NCBI GenBank assembly: GCA_038236995.1
Contig: JBBRZE010000028.1
Coordinates: 1-55,483 of the forward strand
DNA from: JAAFHB01 sp038236995
Lineage (GTDB): Bacteria > Bacteroidota > Bacteroidia > Bacteroidales > Prolixibacteraceae
Reading direction: 5' to 3'
Length of the DNA: 55,483 bases
The notes under the pieces are model-generated. The model made no database searches and was not told where the DNA came from. It was given only the letters and a program-made list of their open reading frames with translations. Position 1 is the first letter of the stretch. Each line of letters begins with the position of its first letter. The position numbers and the translations under genes were made by a program. Below, in pieces: positions 9,702 through 17,225 of the stretch.

Positions 9702-9717
9702 TTAACCATCCGGTTAA
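9702..9717. promoter_or_regulatory. TetR operator O1
   Basis: TTAACC-ATCC-GGTTAA, a palindrome with 6-base half-sites, lies between the promoter and the start codon of the TetR gene. The same half-sites recur 72 bases away at 9774-9789. Confidence 0.7.
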
Positions 9718-9725
9718 TAATACGA

Positions 9726-9757
9726 CAAAGAAATAATATTTTTCTGATTCAACCAAA
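9726..9757 (-). promoter_or_regulatory. Promoter of the TetR-exporter operon
   Basis: On the minus strand TTTG (9757-9754), then 20 bases, then TTTCTTTG (9733-9726). This fits the Bacteroidota -33/-7 pattern with one mismatch in the TA. It lies exactly between the two palindromic operators, so a repressor bound at both would flank the polymerase. Confidence 0.55.
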
Positions 9758-9773
9758 TAGTTCAATTAAAAAA

Positions 9774-9789
9774 TTAACCATCTGGTTAA
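9774..9789. promoter_or_regulatory. TetR operator O2
   Basis: TTAACC-ATCT-GGTTAA, with half-sites identical to O1, upstream of the -33 element. Centre-to-centre distance to O1 is 72 bases, close to seven helical turns, which would put both sites on the same DNA face. Confidence 0.7.
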
Positions 9790-9878
9790 AAAGATGAAAT
9801 GAAATAATATGTAATAGCGAAAACTGGGGTTTAATTGATGGGGGGTGACTAAATGATCTTCGATAATGCAATAAAAGC

Positions 9879-9914
9879 AAAACCCCCGGAAAGCAATTTG
9901 CTTTCCGGGGGTTT
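9879..9914 (-). terminator. Terminator after the 9935-10843 esterase gene
   Basis: A strong hairpin: ACCCCCGGAAAGCAA pairs with TTGCTTTCCGGGGGT with almost no loop, and is followed on the minus strand by TTTTGCTTTTATT. It ends the esterase transcript and separates it from the exporter operon. Confidence 0.85.
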
Positions 9915-9934
9915 AAATATCAATTGATCAACTG

Positions 9935-10843
9935 TTAATATAACGTTGTCTGCTTGTATTCTGGTTTTTTGTTGAATAAATTGTAAAGAAACGATTTTGC
10001 TTCTTGTTTGTTGTCCTGATTTTCAGGTTGTATTGGTGAATTCTTTACCAAAAGTGCTTTCTTTTCAATTGTACTATTTGCCGAGTTTACAGAATCAATT
10101 TTTGGACTCCATAAGGAGGTGATTTCCAAAATTTTATCATAGGCTTGTTTGTGTTGACTTAGAATCCATTTATACAAAGTCTGATCTGAATAAACTTTTT
10201 GAATACCATGTCCTTGTCCTTTAAGAACTGAAAATTTAGGCCTTGAACCCAGTTCCTGTAGTGCATCGACCATCTGCGTCGAACGCTTGAGACTAACTTT
10301 TTTATCTACTTCACCATGGAATACCCATGTTGGAATATCTTTTAAAGTCTCTACCATCCTTGTCTGTCCACCGCCACAAAGTGGTACAATGGCAGCAAAG
10401 TAATCAGGATATCGTGACGCGATGTCCCAGGTTCCAAAACCTCCAAGACTCATTCCTGTAAGATAAACACGAGAAGGATCGATGTTATACTTATCCTTCA
10501 ACTCTTTGTAAAATGATTCAAACCAAGCTCCGGCTGTCCAGTTCTTATTAGATGGACATTGAGGTGAAATTACAATAGCATCTACATTCATTCCTCTTTC
10601 GAGATAAAACGGTGGGCCATATTTTTTTAATCTCTCAAGATTATTGCCTTTGCATGAACTGCCATGAAGATAAATGATTAGGGGCCAAACTTTTGCGTTG
10701 GTCTTGTTGTATCCGTCCGGTAAATAGGCCAGATAAGGGTAAGTTTTTGATTTTTCTGCCATTAGTGGAGAATTGCCTCCTGGTGTTTTAGCTGTGAGCG
10801 ACACAGTAAAACTTAAAAGTGCAATCAGGGCGATTAATCTCAT
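9935..10843 (-). CDS. Secreted esterase/peptidase of the alpha/beta-hydrolase fold
   Basis: Start chosen at 10843: AGGA lies upstream at good spacing, the product opens MRLIALIALLSFTVSLTA (signal peptide), and a -7 element at 10871-10878 would overlap the alternative start at 10873. The mature protein (302 residues with signal) has LIIYLHGSSCKG as oxyanion strand, nucleophile Ser132 in GMSLGGFG and His in KGQGHGIQ. This is the pattern of predicted 'phospholipase/prolyl-oligopeptidase-like' carbohydrate esterases that often accompany glycan degradation in Bacteroidota. A polar 55-residue tail after about residue 245 has no recognisable domain. The substrate is not known. Confidence 0.82.
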   Translation of the reverse strand: MRLIALIALLSFTVSLTAKTPGGNSPLMAEKSKTYPYLAYLPDGYNKTNAKVWPLIIYLHGSSCKGNNLERLKKYGPPFYLERGMNVDAIVISPQCPSNKNWTAGAWFESFYKELKDKYNIDPSRVYLTGMSLGGFGTWDIASRYPDYFAAIVPLCGGGQTRMVETLKDIPTWVFHGEVDKKVSLKRSTQMVDALQELGSRPKFSVLKGQGHGIQKVYSDQTLYKWILSQHKQAYDKILEITSLWSPKIDSVNSANSTIEKKALLVKNSPIQPENQDNKQEAKSFLYNLFNKKPEYKQTTLY

Positions 10844-10870
10844 ATCTTGTCCTGTTAAGTGAATAAAACG

Positions 10871-10878
10871 CAAAAATA
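10871..10878 (-). promoter_or_regulatory. -7 promoter element of the esterase gene
   Basis: Minus-strand TATTTTTG matches TAnnTTTG and lies about 28 bases before the chosen start at 10843. The -33 region is weak. Confidence 0.5.
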
Positions 10879-11052
10879 ACTTATTTAATGGTTCGAAAGC
10901 GAAAATTCAGATTTTTTAAAATATTTTAACACATTATTCGAAAAAGTAATTGCCGTAAATGTTTAGTAATAAAAATATTAATTAGATTGTTGGGTTTTTT
11001 ACTTTAATCGTTTAAAATGCATTTCAGCCAGCAAACATACCTTTTACAAAGA

Positions 11053-11895
11053 TTAAAAACAGGATGAAGTATTACTGTTACTTCTCAACAATTCAAGCAT
11101 TTCATTCCTGGTTTCTTTAGCACTTTCAGCAGCTTTTTGCGCAAAATCATGATCATTTGAAGCATAAATTATTGCCCTTGATGAGTTTACGAGAAGTCCA
11201 CATTGTGCGTTCATTCCGTATTTGGCAACTTCCTGCAGGCTTCCTCCCTGTGCACCAACACCAGGAACCAACAGAAAGTGTTCAGGAATTATTTTCCGTA
11301 TATCTGCCAATTCTTCAGCTTTGGTGGCACCTACAACATACATCATATTCTCTGCAGTTCCCCAATTCAGCGAAGTACGAATTACCTTTTCATAGAGTTT
11401 TTCACCATTAATATCCGCGATAAATTGAAAGTCAAAAGCTCCCTTGTTGGATGTTAATGCAAGTAAAACAACATGTTTCCCTTCATAAGCCAGGAATGGT
11501 TTCACTGAATCTTCTCCCATATAAGGAGCAACAGTGATGGCATCGAAAGCCATCTTTTCGAAAAATGCCCTGGCGTACATGGATGAAGTATTTCCGATAT
11601 CTCCCCGTTTTGCATCTGCTATCAAGTAAATGTCGGGATAGTTTTCGCGAAGGTAATGAACAGTTTTTTCAAGACTTCGCCAGCCTTCCAATCCTTCAGA
11701 TTCGTAAAACGCAAGATTTGGCTTGTAAGCGACTGTATATTCTGCTGTTGCATCAATGATTTCTTTGTTAAACGCAAACATCGGATCTGTGGTATCAAGT
11801 AAAAACGCAGGTATTTTTTTTATATCTGTGTCGAGACCGACGCAAAGAAACGATCCTTTCTTCTTTATATTTGAGAATAGTTGCTGATTGTTCAT
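11053..11895 (-). CDS. pyrF: Orotidine 5'-phosphate decarboxylase (type 2)
   Basis: A 280-residue OMP decarboxylase of the longer subfamily 2, converting OMP to UMP in pyrimidine synthesis. The N-terminal LCVGLDTDIKKIP and the catalytic DAKRGDIGNTSSMYA (Lys near residue 98 and second Asp) are both present, as is the phosphate-binding VPGVGAQGG near 215. It follows prfA and purM on the same strand, an order often seen in Bacteroidota. The gap to prfA (about 110 bases) holds a hairpin repeat at 11961-11988. Confidence 0.95.
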   Translation of the reverse strand: MNNQQLFSNIKKKGSFLCVGLDTDIKKIPAFLLDTTDPMFAFNKEIIDATAEYTVAYKPNLAFYESEGLEGWRSLEKTVHYLRENYPDIYLIADAKRGDIGNTSSMYARAFFEKMAFDAITVAPYMGEDSVKPFLAYEGKHVVLLALTSNKGAFDFQFIADINGEKLYEKVIRTSLNWGTAENMMYVVGATKAEELADIRKIIPEHFLLVPGVGAQGGSLQEVAKYGMNAQCGLLVNSSRAIIYASNDHDFAQKAAESAKETRNEMLELLRSNSNTSSCF

Positions 11896-11960
11896 GCTTT
11901 CAATTTTGATCTGTAATTCTGTATTTTATCCTGGCTATTTAGATTCTGTTTGTAATATGA

Positions 11961-11988
11961 GTAGAGACGCACGGCACTGCGTCTTTAC
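11961..11988. repeat. Dispersed hairpin repeat, copy 1 (GTAGAGACGC type)
   Basis: GTAGAGACGCA and TGCGTCTTTAC flank a 6-base loop; the arms are complementary with one G-T wobble. A decayed second copy lies at 17114-17142. The element sits between genes, here between prfA and pyrF, like REP-type intergenic repeats. Confidence 0.65.
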
Positions 11989-12004
11989 CTATGTGTATCT
12001 GAGT

Positions 12005-13090
12005 TTAAAGTTCAGTCTCTTTCAAGCGCTCCGTATTCTCCTCGACCCTAAGTTTGTCGATAATGTCTTCAATATCACCATCCATTACAGCCGGAAGATT
12101 ATAAACAGTGTATCCAATCCGGTGATCGGTCATGCGACCTTGTGGATAATTGTACGTGCGAATTTTGGCCGACCGGTCGCCCGTTGATACCATTGTTTTC
12201 CTGCGCGACGCAATATCGTCCATGTATTTTTGGTACTCCATATTGTAGATCCTGGTGCGGAGTTCGCCCATTGCCTTCGAGAGATTTTTAATCTGCGATT
12301 TCTCGTCCTGACAGGTAACAACTATTCCAGTGGGAATATGGGTCAACCTGATGGCAGAATAAGTTGTGTTTACACTCTGACCACCAGGACCTGAAGAGCA
12401 GTAAGTGTCTTTACGGATATCTGTTTCACGAAGATCAATGTCAAACTCTTCTGCTTCGGGTAATATGGCAACAGTAGAAGCTGAGGTATGAATACGGCCT
12501 TGGGTTTCGGTTTGAGGAACTCGTTGTACACGATGAACGCCCGATTCGAATTTGAGGATTCCATAAACATTTTCGCCGGTTACCTTGGCGACAATTTCTT
12601 TGAACCCACCTGAAGTTCCCTCGGTTGAGCTGGTTACTTCAAGTTTCCAATTTTTACGATCGCAAAATTTCGAATACATCCTGAAAAGATCGCCTGCAAA
12701 AATGGCAGCTTCATCACCACCTGTTCCGCCACGGATCTCCAAAATTGCATTCTTGCTATCTTCCGGATCAGCTGGAACGAGCAGAAATCTGATTTCATCT
12801 TCGTGTTCTTTGATCAGATTCTCACTGTTTTCCAGCTCTTCACGCGCCATCTCACGTAAGTCTTCATCTGTTTCGGTTTCAAGTATTTCCTTGGCATCCG
12901 CAAAATTCTTCAGCAGATTCTGGTACCTTTTAAACGATTTTACAAGTGAATCGAGCTGTTTGTAATCCTGATTCAGCTTTACATACCGCTTCATATCTTT
13001 CATGATATCCGGATCGGAAATCTGTTGACTGACTTCGTCGAAGCGGATCTTAATCCCTTCGTATTTTTCTATTAATGAATTATTTGACAT
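12005..13090 (-). CDS. prfA: Peptide chain release factor 1
   Basis: A 361-residue class I release factor. The peptidyl-tRNA hydrolysis motif GGQ is at 236-238 within SSGPGGQSVNTTYSAIR. The stop-codon tripeptide position reads P192-Q-T194 (usually PxT in RF1), which fixes this as RF1 (UAA/UAG) rather than RF2. Length is normal. It lies 62 bases downstream of purM on the same strand and is probably co-transcribed with it. Confidence 0.96.
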   Translation of the reverse strand: MSNNSLIEKYEGIKIRFDEVSQQISDPDIMKDMKRYVKLNQDYKQLDSLVKSFKRYQNLLKNFADAKEILETETDEDLREMAREELENSENLIKEHEDEIRFLLVPADPEDSKNAILEIRGGTGGDEAAIFAGDLFRMYSKFCDRKNWKLEVTSSTEGTSGGFKEIVAKVTGENVYGILKFESGVHRVQRVPQTETQGRIHTSASTVAILPEAEEFDIDLRETDIRKDTYCSSGPGGQSVNTTYSAIRLTHIPTGIVVTCQDEKSQIKNLSKAMGELRTRIYNMEYQKYMDDIASRRKTMVSTGDRSAKIRTYNYPQGRMTDHRIGYTVYNLPAVMDGDIEDIIDKLRVEENTERLKETEL

Positions 13091-13152
13091 CTAATTGTGT
13101 TTTTAATGGGTAAGGAAAATTAAATTGAATTTGCAACTAAAGTATAGCGTAG

Positions 13153-14322
13153 CTAATACTCAAATGTGCCAAATTCAGAGTGGATAGTTACCTTTTTACC
13201 ATTGTATAATTCGACATGTCCAATAATCTGTGCATCAATGTTAAATGATTTTGCGACTGCCATTATTCCATCGACGGCTTCCTTGTCAGCATATATTTCG
13301 AACCGATGTCCCATATTGAACACTTTGTACATTTCTTGCCACGAAGTACCGCTTTGTTCCTGAATCAATTTGAAAAGAGGCGGAACCGGGAAAAGATTGT
13401 CTTTTATAACATGTACATTTTCAATAAAATGAAGCACTTTTGTCTGGGCCCCGCCTGAGCAGTGAATCATTCCTGAGATAGAAGACCTGAATTGTTCCAG
13501 TACCTTTTTAATAACAGGTGCATATGTTCTTGTTGGCGAAAGAACCAGTTTGCCGGCATCCAGATCGGTTCCTTCCACACGATCGGTCAGTTTACAATTT
13601 CCCGAAAAGACAAGCGTTTCAGGAACTGCCGGATCGAAACTTTCGGGGTATTTTTGGGCGAGATATTTTGCAAAAACATCATGACGTGCAGAGGTGAGGC
13701 CATTGCTCCCCATTCCTCCGTTGTATTCTTTTTCGTAAGAAGCTTTTCCTGAAGATGATAATCCGATAATACAATTTCCCGCCTTGATCTTATCAGCCGA
13801 AATAACTTCTGATCTTTTCATACGACATGTTACTGTCGAGTCGACAATAATTGTTCTTACCAAGTCTCCGACATCAGCAGTCTCACCGCCAGTTGGCCAT
13901 ATATTAATACCTGTCTCTCTTAACTCAGAGCAAAGATCTTCCGTTCCTTCAATGATGGCTGAAATCACTTCACCCGGTATAAGATTTTTATTTCTACCAA
14001 TTGTAGAGGAGAGGAGTATTTTATCTACAGCACCAACGCACAATAAATCATCAAGATTCATTACGATCGCATCCTGGGCAATTCCTTTCCAGACCGAAAT
14101 ATCACCCGTCTCTTTCCAGTAAAGGTAAGCAAGCGAGGATTTTGTTCCGGCTCCATCTGCATGCATGATATTGCAATATTCAGGATCTCCGCCCAAAAAA
14201 TCGGGCACAACTTTACAAAAAGCTTTTGGGAAAAGCCCCTTGTCAATGTTTTTGATGGCGTTGTGAACATCCTCTTTCGAAGCTGAAACACCTCTAAGGT
14301 TATATCTGTTATCGGAACCCAT
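13153..14322 (-). CDS. purM: Phosphoribosylformylglycinamidine cyclo-ligase (AIR synthase)
   Basis: It closes the imidazole ring of purines: FGAM + ATP gives AIR. It is about 390 residues, the longer form seen in Bacteroidota. I prefer the start at 14322 (MGSDNRYNLRGVSASKED), where family conservation begins, over 14334, which adds only MIIN. Motifs are HADGAGTKSSLAYLY near residue 55, QDAIVMNLDDLLCVGA near 85 and WPTGGETADVGD near 143. It heads the purM-prfA-pyrF run. Confidence 0.94.
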   Translation of the reverse strand: MGSDNRYNLRGVSASKEDVHNAIKNIDKGLFPKAFCKVVPDFLGGDPEYCNIMHADGAGTKSSLAYLYWKETGDISVWKGIAQDAIVMNLDDLLCVGAVDKILLSSTIGRNKNLIPGEVISAIIEGTEDLCSELRETGINIWPTGGETADVGDLVRTIIVDSTVTCRMKRSEVISADKIKAGNCIIGLSSSGKASYEKEYNGGMGSNGLTSARHDVFAKYLAQKYPESFDPAVPETLVFSGNCKLTDRVEGTDLDAGKLVLSPTRTYAPVIKKVLEQFRSSISGMIHCSGGAQTKVLHFIENVHVIKDNLFPVPPLFKLIQEQSGTSWQEMYKVFNMGHRFEIYADKEAVDGIMAVAKSFNIDAQIIGHVELYNGKKVTIHSEFGTFEY

Positions 14323-14524
14323 ATTGATAATCAATGATTTGCAGTTACTCTGAAATCTATCCGGCTACACCGGTTCAGGTTGCGCGAAATTAGTATTATT
14401 TAGTGGATTTACCCTCTTCCTTTGCCAAATCCTTACCGATGGCAACTGGTTTCTGGCAACTGGCTTCTGGAAATTGGTGGCTGCTTAGGCCTTTCTTTTT
14501 CAGCTTTTATTTCTTTAGAATGCT

Positions 14525-16516
14525 TTACTTCTCAAACTTCTCCTTGTAATCGGAAGATAAAACCCTGAATTCGGTACGCCGATTGATCTGGTGACAAATT
14601 TCACGTTGATTTTCGTCTGGAAGGGATTCAATGTAACTACAGGTGAGTTCTTTTCCCTGTTTCAGAAATGGGTATTCCTTAGCCAGTTTTTTTGTGACTG
14701 TTTTCGGTGAAGTCTCCCCATAGCCTTTGGCAACCAATCTTCCAGCCTGTATTCCTTTGGCAATAAGATAAGTGACAACGGACTGCGCTCTTTTCTGTGA
14801 TATTTCGGAATTTGTGGTTTCATCACCACGGCAATCGGAGTGCGCCATTAATTCAATCACAGTCGTTGGATTAAGAACGAGCAATTCGGTCAGGCTGTCA
14901 AGAGCTGCAACAGATTCAGGAAGCAAATCCCATTTTCCAAATTGGTAATAGATATTGTCAACACTAATGGGCAAGTCAGCTGGTGCAAGTTCCAGTCTTA
15001 CCTGAAATTGTTTTCCTTCGTCGATTCCGACAGTTGAGGCGACCGTTTTTGTATTCAGAAATCCTTTTCGGTAAGCAGCGACAATGTATTCAACTTCAGG
15101 TTTTAATTTAAAGTTGAATTTTCCGTTTTCTGCTGTCATTTTCAGCATCGTACCATCGGTTCCGATCAATCTTACCGTTGCATCGTTGATTCGTGATCCA
15201 TTTTCCTTATTAAAAATGTTACCTTCTATTTCATATATTTTTGGAGGCAGCAGAAAGCTGTAAATGTCGTCTTTGCGACTTCCTTCGCGGTTACTGCTGA
15301 ATAATCCCCGTTCTTCACCCTGGTAAAATGAGATGGCGAAATCATCACCTGTTGAGTTAATAGGAGACTTCATATTTTCTACTATCCATTTTGCATTTTC
15401 ACCCTTGTGTGCCATAAAGAGATCAAGTCCTCCCATTCCAATATGAGCGTTTGATGAAAAATAAAGTGTTCCGTTTTCGCGGATATAGGGGAACATTTCG
15501 TCACCTGTGGTATTGATCTCCGGTCCGGCATTAACTGCTTTTTCCCAGGATTCGCCCTTCTTTTTCATTGAAAACCAGATATCTTTCCCTCCATATCCTC
15601 CCGGTCGGTCTGAAACGAAGTAAAGTGTATTACCATCAGCGGATAACGAAGGGTGTGCTGCCATCAAACTATCATTGCCTATCTTCAATTTTACAGGATC
15701 GCCCCAAATACCAGAGAGTTGTGTGGCGGAAAAGATCTCTCCTCCGCGATCTTCCGTTTTATCATAGGGACAACGTGTAAAATACATTTTATTCCCGGTT
15801 TCATTAAATGAAGATGCTCCCTCTTCGTCAAAAGTATCGATGACCTTTTGTTCGTCAACAAGCTGTGGCTTATCCCACCGGTTTTTCTGGAGATTATAAC
15901 TGCTCCTGAAGATATCGGCATTGTATTCTCCGGTGATGGCACTTTTCTTTTTACCGGTACTCCCTTTCCTTGAAGAGGTGAAGAAAATTTCATTGTCGTG
16001 AACTCCGGCATATGCAGCTGCAAAATCATTCGAGATTGAATTAATTTCTTTCAGGTTATCGATTTTATAACGCGTGGGTGACTTCAGCCACTCTATTGTT
16101 TTCTGTGACGATTCGATCCCGTTGAGCGCCATTTCATCTTTGGGGACAGAATCTAGATAAGCTGTATAATTTTTGATGGCTTCGTCGTATTTTCCATTGG
16201 CCCTAAGCACTTCTGCATAGTGAAGCCATGTTATTGCACCGCCGGCATTACGCATTAACGCGCTTTTATAGTAACCTTCAGCAGGGCGGTATTGGCCGAT
16301 TTTGTAATAGGCTTCCGCAATTTTAAACTGGATCTCTGCTTTTTTCTGCCGGTCTTTAGTCTGGGTGTAAACCTTTCGAAAGGAGGCAATACTTTTCGTA
16401 TACTCTCCAATCTCAAAAGCGGTCATTGCCGAATGGTATTGCTTTGATACTGTACAGGAAAAGATGATCCCGACGAGTAGCAAAAGGCAGAAATGACGTA
16501 TTTTAAGATAATTCAT
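14525..16516 (-). CDS. PorE-like lipoprotein: TPR, beta-propeller, CarboxypepD_reg and OmpA domains
   Basis: A 663-residue lipoprotein with lipobox IIFSC (Cys21). Domain order is TPR-like repeats (about 30-140), a PD40/WD40-like propeller (about 165-425; repeated FTSSRKGS, YFVSDRPGG, LYFSSNAH motifs), a carboxypeptidase-regulatory-like beta sandwich (about 430-515) and a C-terminal OmpA peptidoglycan-binding domain (about 530-655; HSDCRGDE...SQKRAQSVVTYL). The same order defines PorE of the type IX secretion system, which ties the outer-membrane complex to peptidoglycan. Bacteroidota carry several paralogues, so this may be a relative and not PorE itself. It appears to be monocistronic. Confidence 0.8.
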   Translation of the reverse strand: MNYLKIRHFCLLLLVGIIFSCTVSKQYHSAMTAFEIGEYTKSIASFRKVYTQTKDRQKKAEIQFKIAEAYYKIGQYRPAEGYYKSALMRNAGGAITWLHYAEVLRANGKYDEAIKNYTAYLDSVPKDEMALNGIESSQKTIEWLKSPTRYKIDNLKEINSISNDFAAAYAGVHDNEIFFTSSRKGSTGKKKSAITGEYNADIFRSSYNLQKNRWDKPQLVDEQKVIDTFDEEGASSFNETGNKMYFTRCPYDKTEDRGGEIFSATQLSGIWGDPVKLKIGNDSLMAAHPSLSADGNTLYFVSDRPGGYGGKDIWFSMKKKGESWEKAVNAGPEINTTGDEMFPYIRENGTLYFSSNAHIGMGGLDLFMAHKGENAKWIVENMKSPINSTGDDFAISFYQGEERGLFSSNREGSRKDDIYSFLLPPKIYEIEGNIFNKENGSRINDATVRLIGTDGTMLKMTAENGKFNFKLKPEVEYIVAAYRKGFLNTKTVASTVGIDEGKQFQVRLELAPADLPISVDNIYYQFGKWDLLPESVAALDSLTELLVLNPTTVIELMAHSDCRGDETTNSEISQKRAQSVVTYLIAKGIQAGRLVAKGYGETSPKTVTKKLAKEYPFLKQGKELTCSYIESLPDENQREICHQINRRTEFRVLSSDYKEKFEK

Positions 16517-16636
16517 ATGCGAAAATAAATTAAATCAATTGGTAGATTGCAGGTGATGTGATGGACAAAGATAACTTATTAGCAGATTTTTATTTAGTCC
16601 GATTGTGAAAATTATCGCTAATTGAACGAAAGATTG

Positions 16637-16644
16637 TACCTTTG
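16637..16644 (+). promoter_or_regulatory. -7 promoter element of the cyclophilin gene
   Basis: TACCTTTG is an exact match to TAnnTTTG, 21 bases before the start codon at 16666. Confidence 0.5.
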
Positions 16645-16665
16645 ACCTTTTAAAATGTAACAATT

Positions 16666-17103
16666 ATGATTCAAGCTGAAATTCATACAGTAAAAGGGGT
16701 GATGAAGGTTAACTTCTTCGAAAAGGACGCACCCTTAGCAGTGGCCAACTTTGTAAAACTTTCAAAAGAAGGTTTCTACGACGGACTTACTTTCCATCGT
16801 GTCATCCCTAATTTTGTAATTCAAGGTGGATGTCCAAAAGGAACAGGTTCAGGCGGACCAGGTTATACAATTAAATGCGAATTGGACGGAGAAAACCAAT
16901 ATCACGATCGTGGCGTTTTGTCGATGGCACATGCAGGCAAAGATACAGGCGGATCACAATTTTTTGTTTGTCACAGTCGCACCAACACAAGCCATCTCGA
17001 TCGTAAACATACCTGTTTTGGTAAGGTGTATGAAGGATTGGAAGTTATTGATGCCATCCGTCAGGGTGATGTAATCGAAAAGATTGTGATTCTCGAATCA
17101 TAG
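16666..17103 (+). CDS. Cyclophilin-type peptidyl-prolyl cis-trans isomerase
   Basis: A 145-residue cytoplasmic cyclophilin without signal peptide. The catalytic Arg lies in YDGLTFHRVIPNFVIQGG (about residues 38-55), with SQFFVCHSRTNTSHLD and a final FGKVYEGLEVID. It catalyses proline isomerisation during folding. It is transcribed alone from the -7 element upstream and ends at the hairpin at 17156-17193. Confidence 0.94.
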   Translation: MIQAEIHTVKGVMKVNFFEKDAPLAVANFVKLSKEGFYDGLTFHRVIPNFVIQGGCPKGTGSGGPGYTIKCELDGENQYHDRGVLSMAHAGKDTGGSQFFVCHSRTNTSHLDRKHTCFGKVYEGLEVIDAIRQGDVIEKIVILES

Positions 17104-17113
17104 GAATGTGATT

Positions 17114-17142
17114 GTAGAGACGCGAATCATCGCCTTCTTTAC
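17114..17142. repeat. Dispersed hairpin repeat, copy 2 (decayed)
   Basis: It starts GTAGAGACGCGA and ends TCGCCTTCTTTAC. It has the same ends as the repeat at 11961-11988, but the 3' arm has two extra or altered bases, so the hairpin is imperfect. It lies directly after the cyclophilin stop. Confidence 0.55.
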
Positions 17143-17155
17143 CCAATATATATAT

Positions 17156-17193
17156 GAAAACCGTCTCCGAATTCGTTTCAGGGACGGTTTTTT
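17156..17193 (+). terminator. Terminator after the cyclophilin gene
   Basis: AAAACCGTC pairs with GACGGTTTT across a 17-base loop and is followed by TTTTGT. It separates the cyclophilin transcript from the O-acylation cassette. Confidence 0.8.
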
Positions 17194-17225
17194 GTATTAT
17201 TTTAGTCGGGAATTAATTAGGGCGA

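Noticed and set aside
14440..14485. Repeated 'ggcaactgg...ttctgg' words before the PorE-like gene end
   Set aside because: Imperfect and short; reads as chance or a slight duplication, not a functional array.
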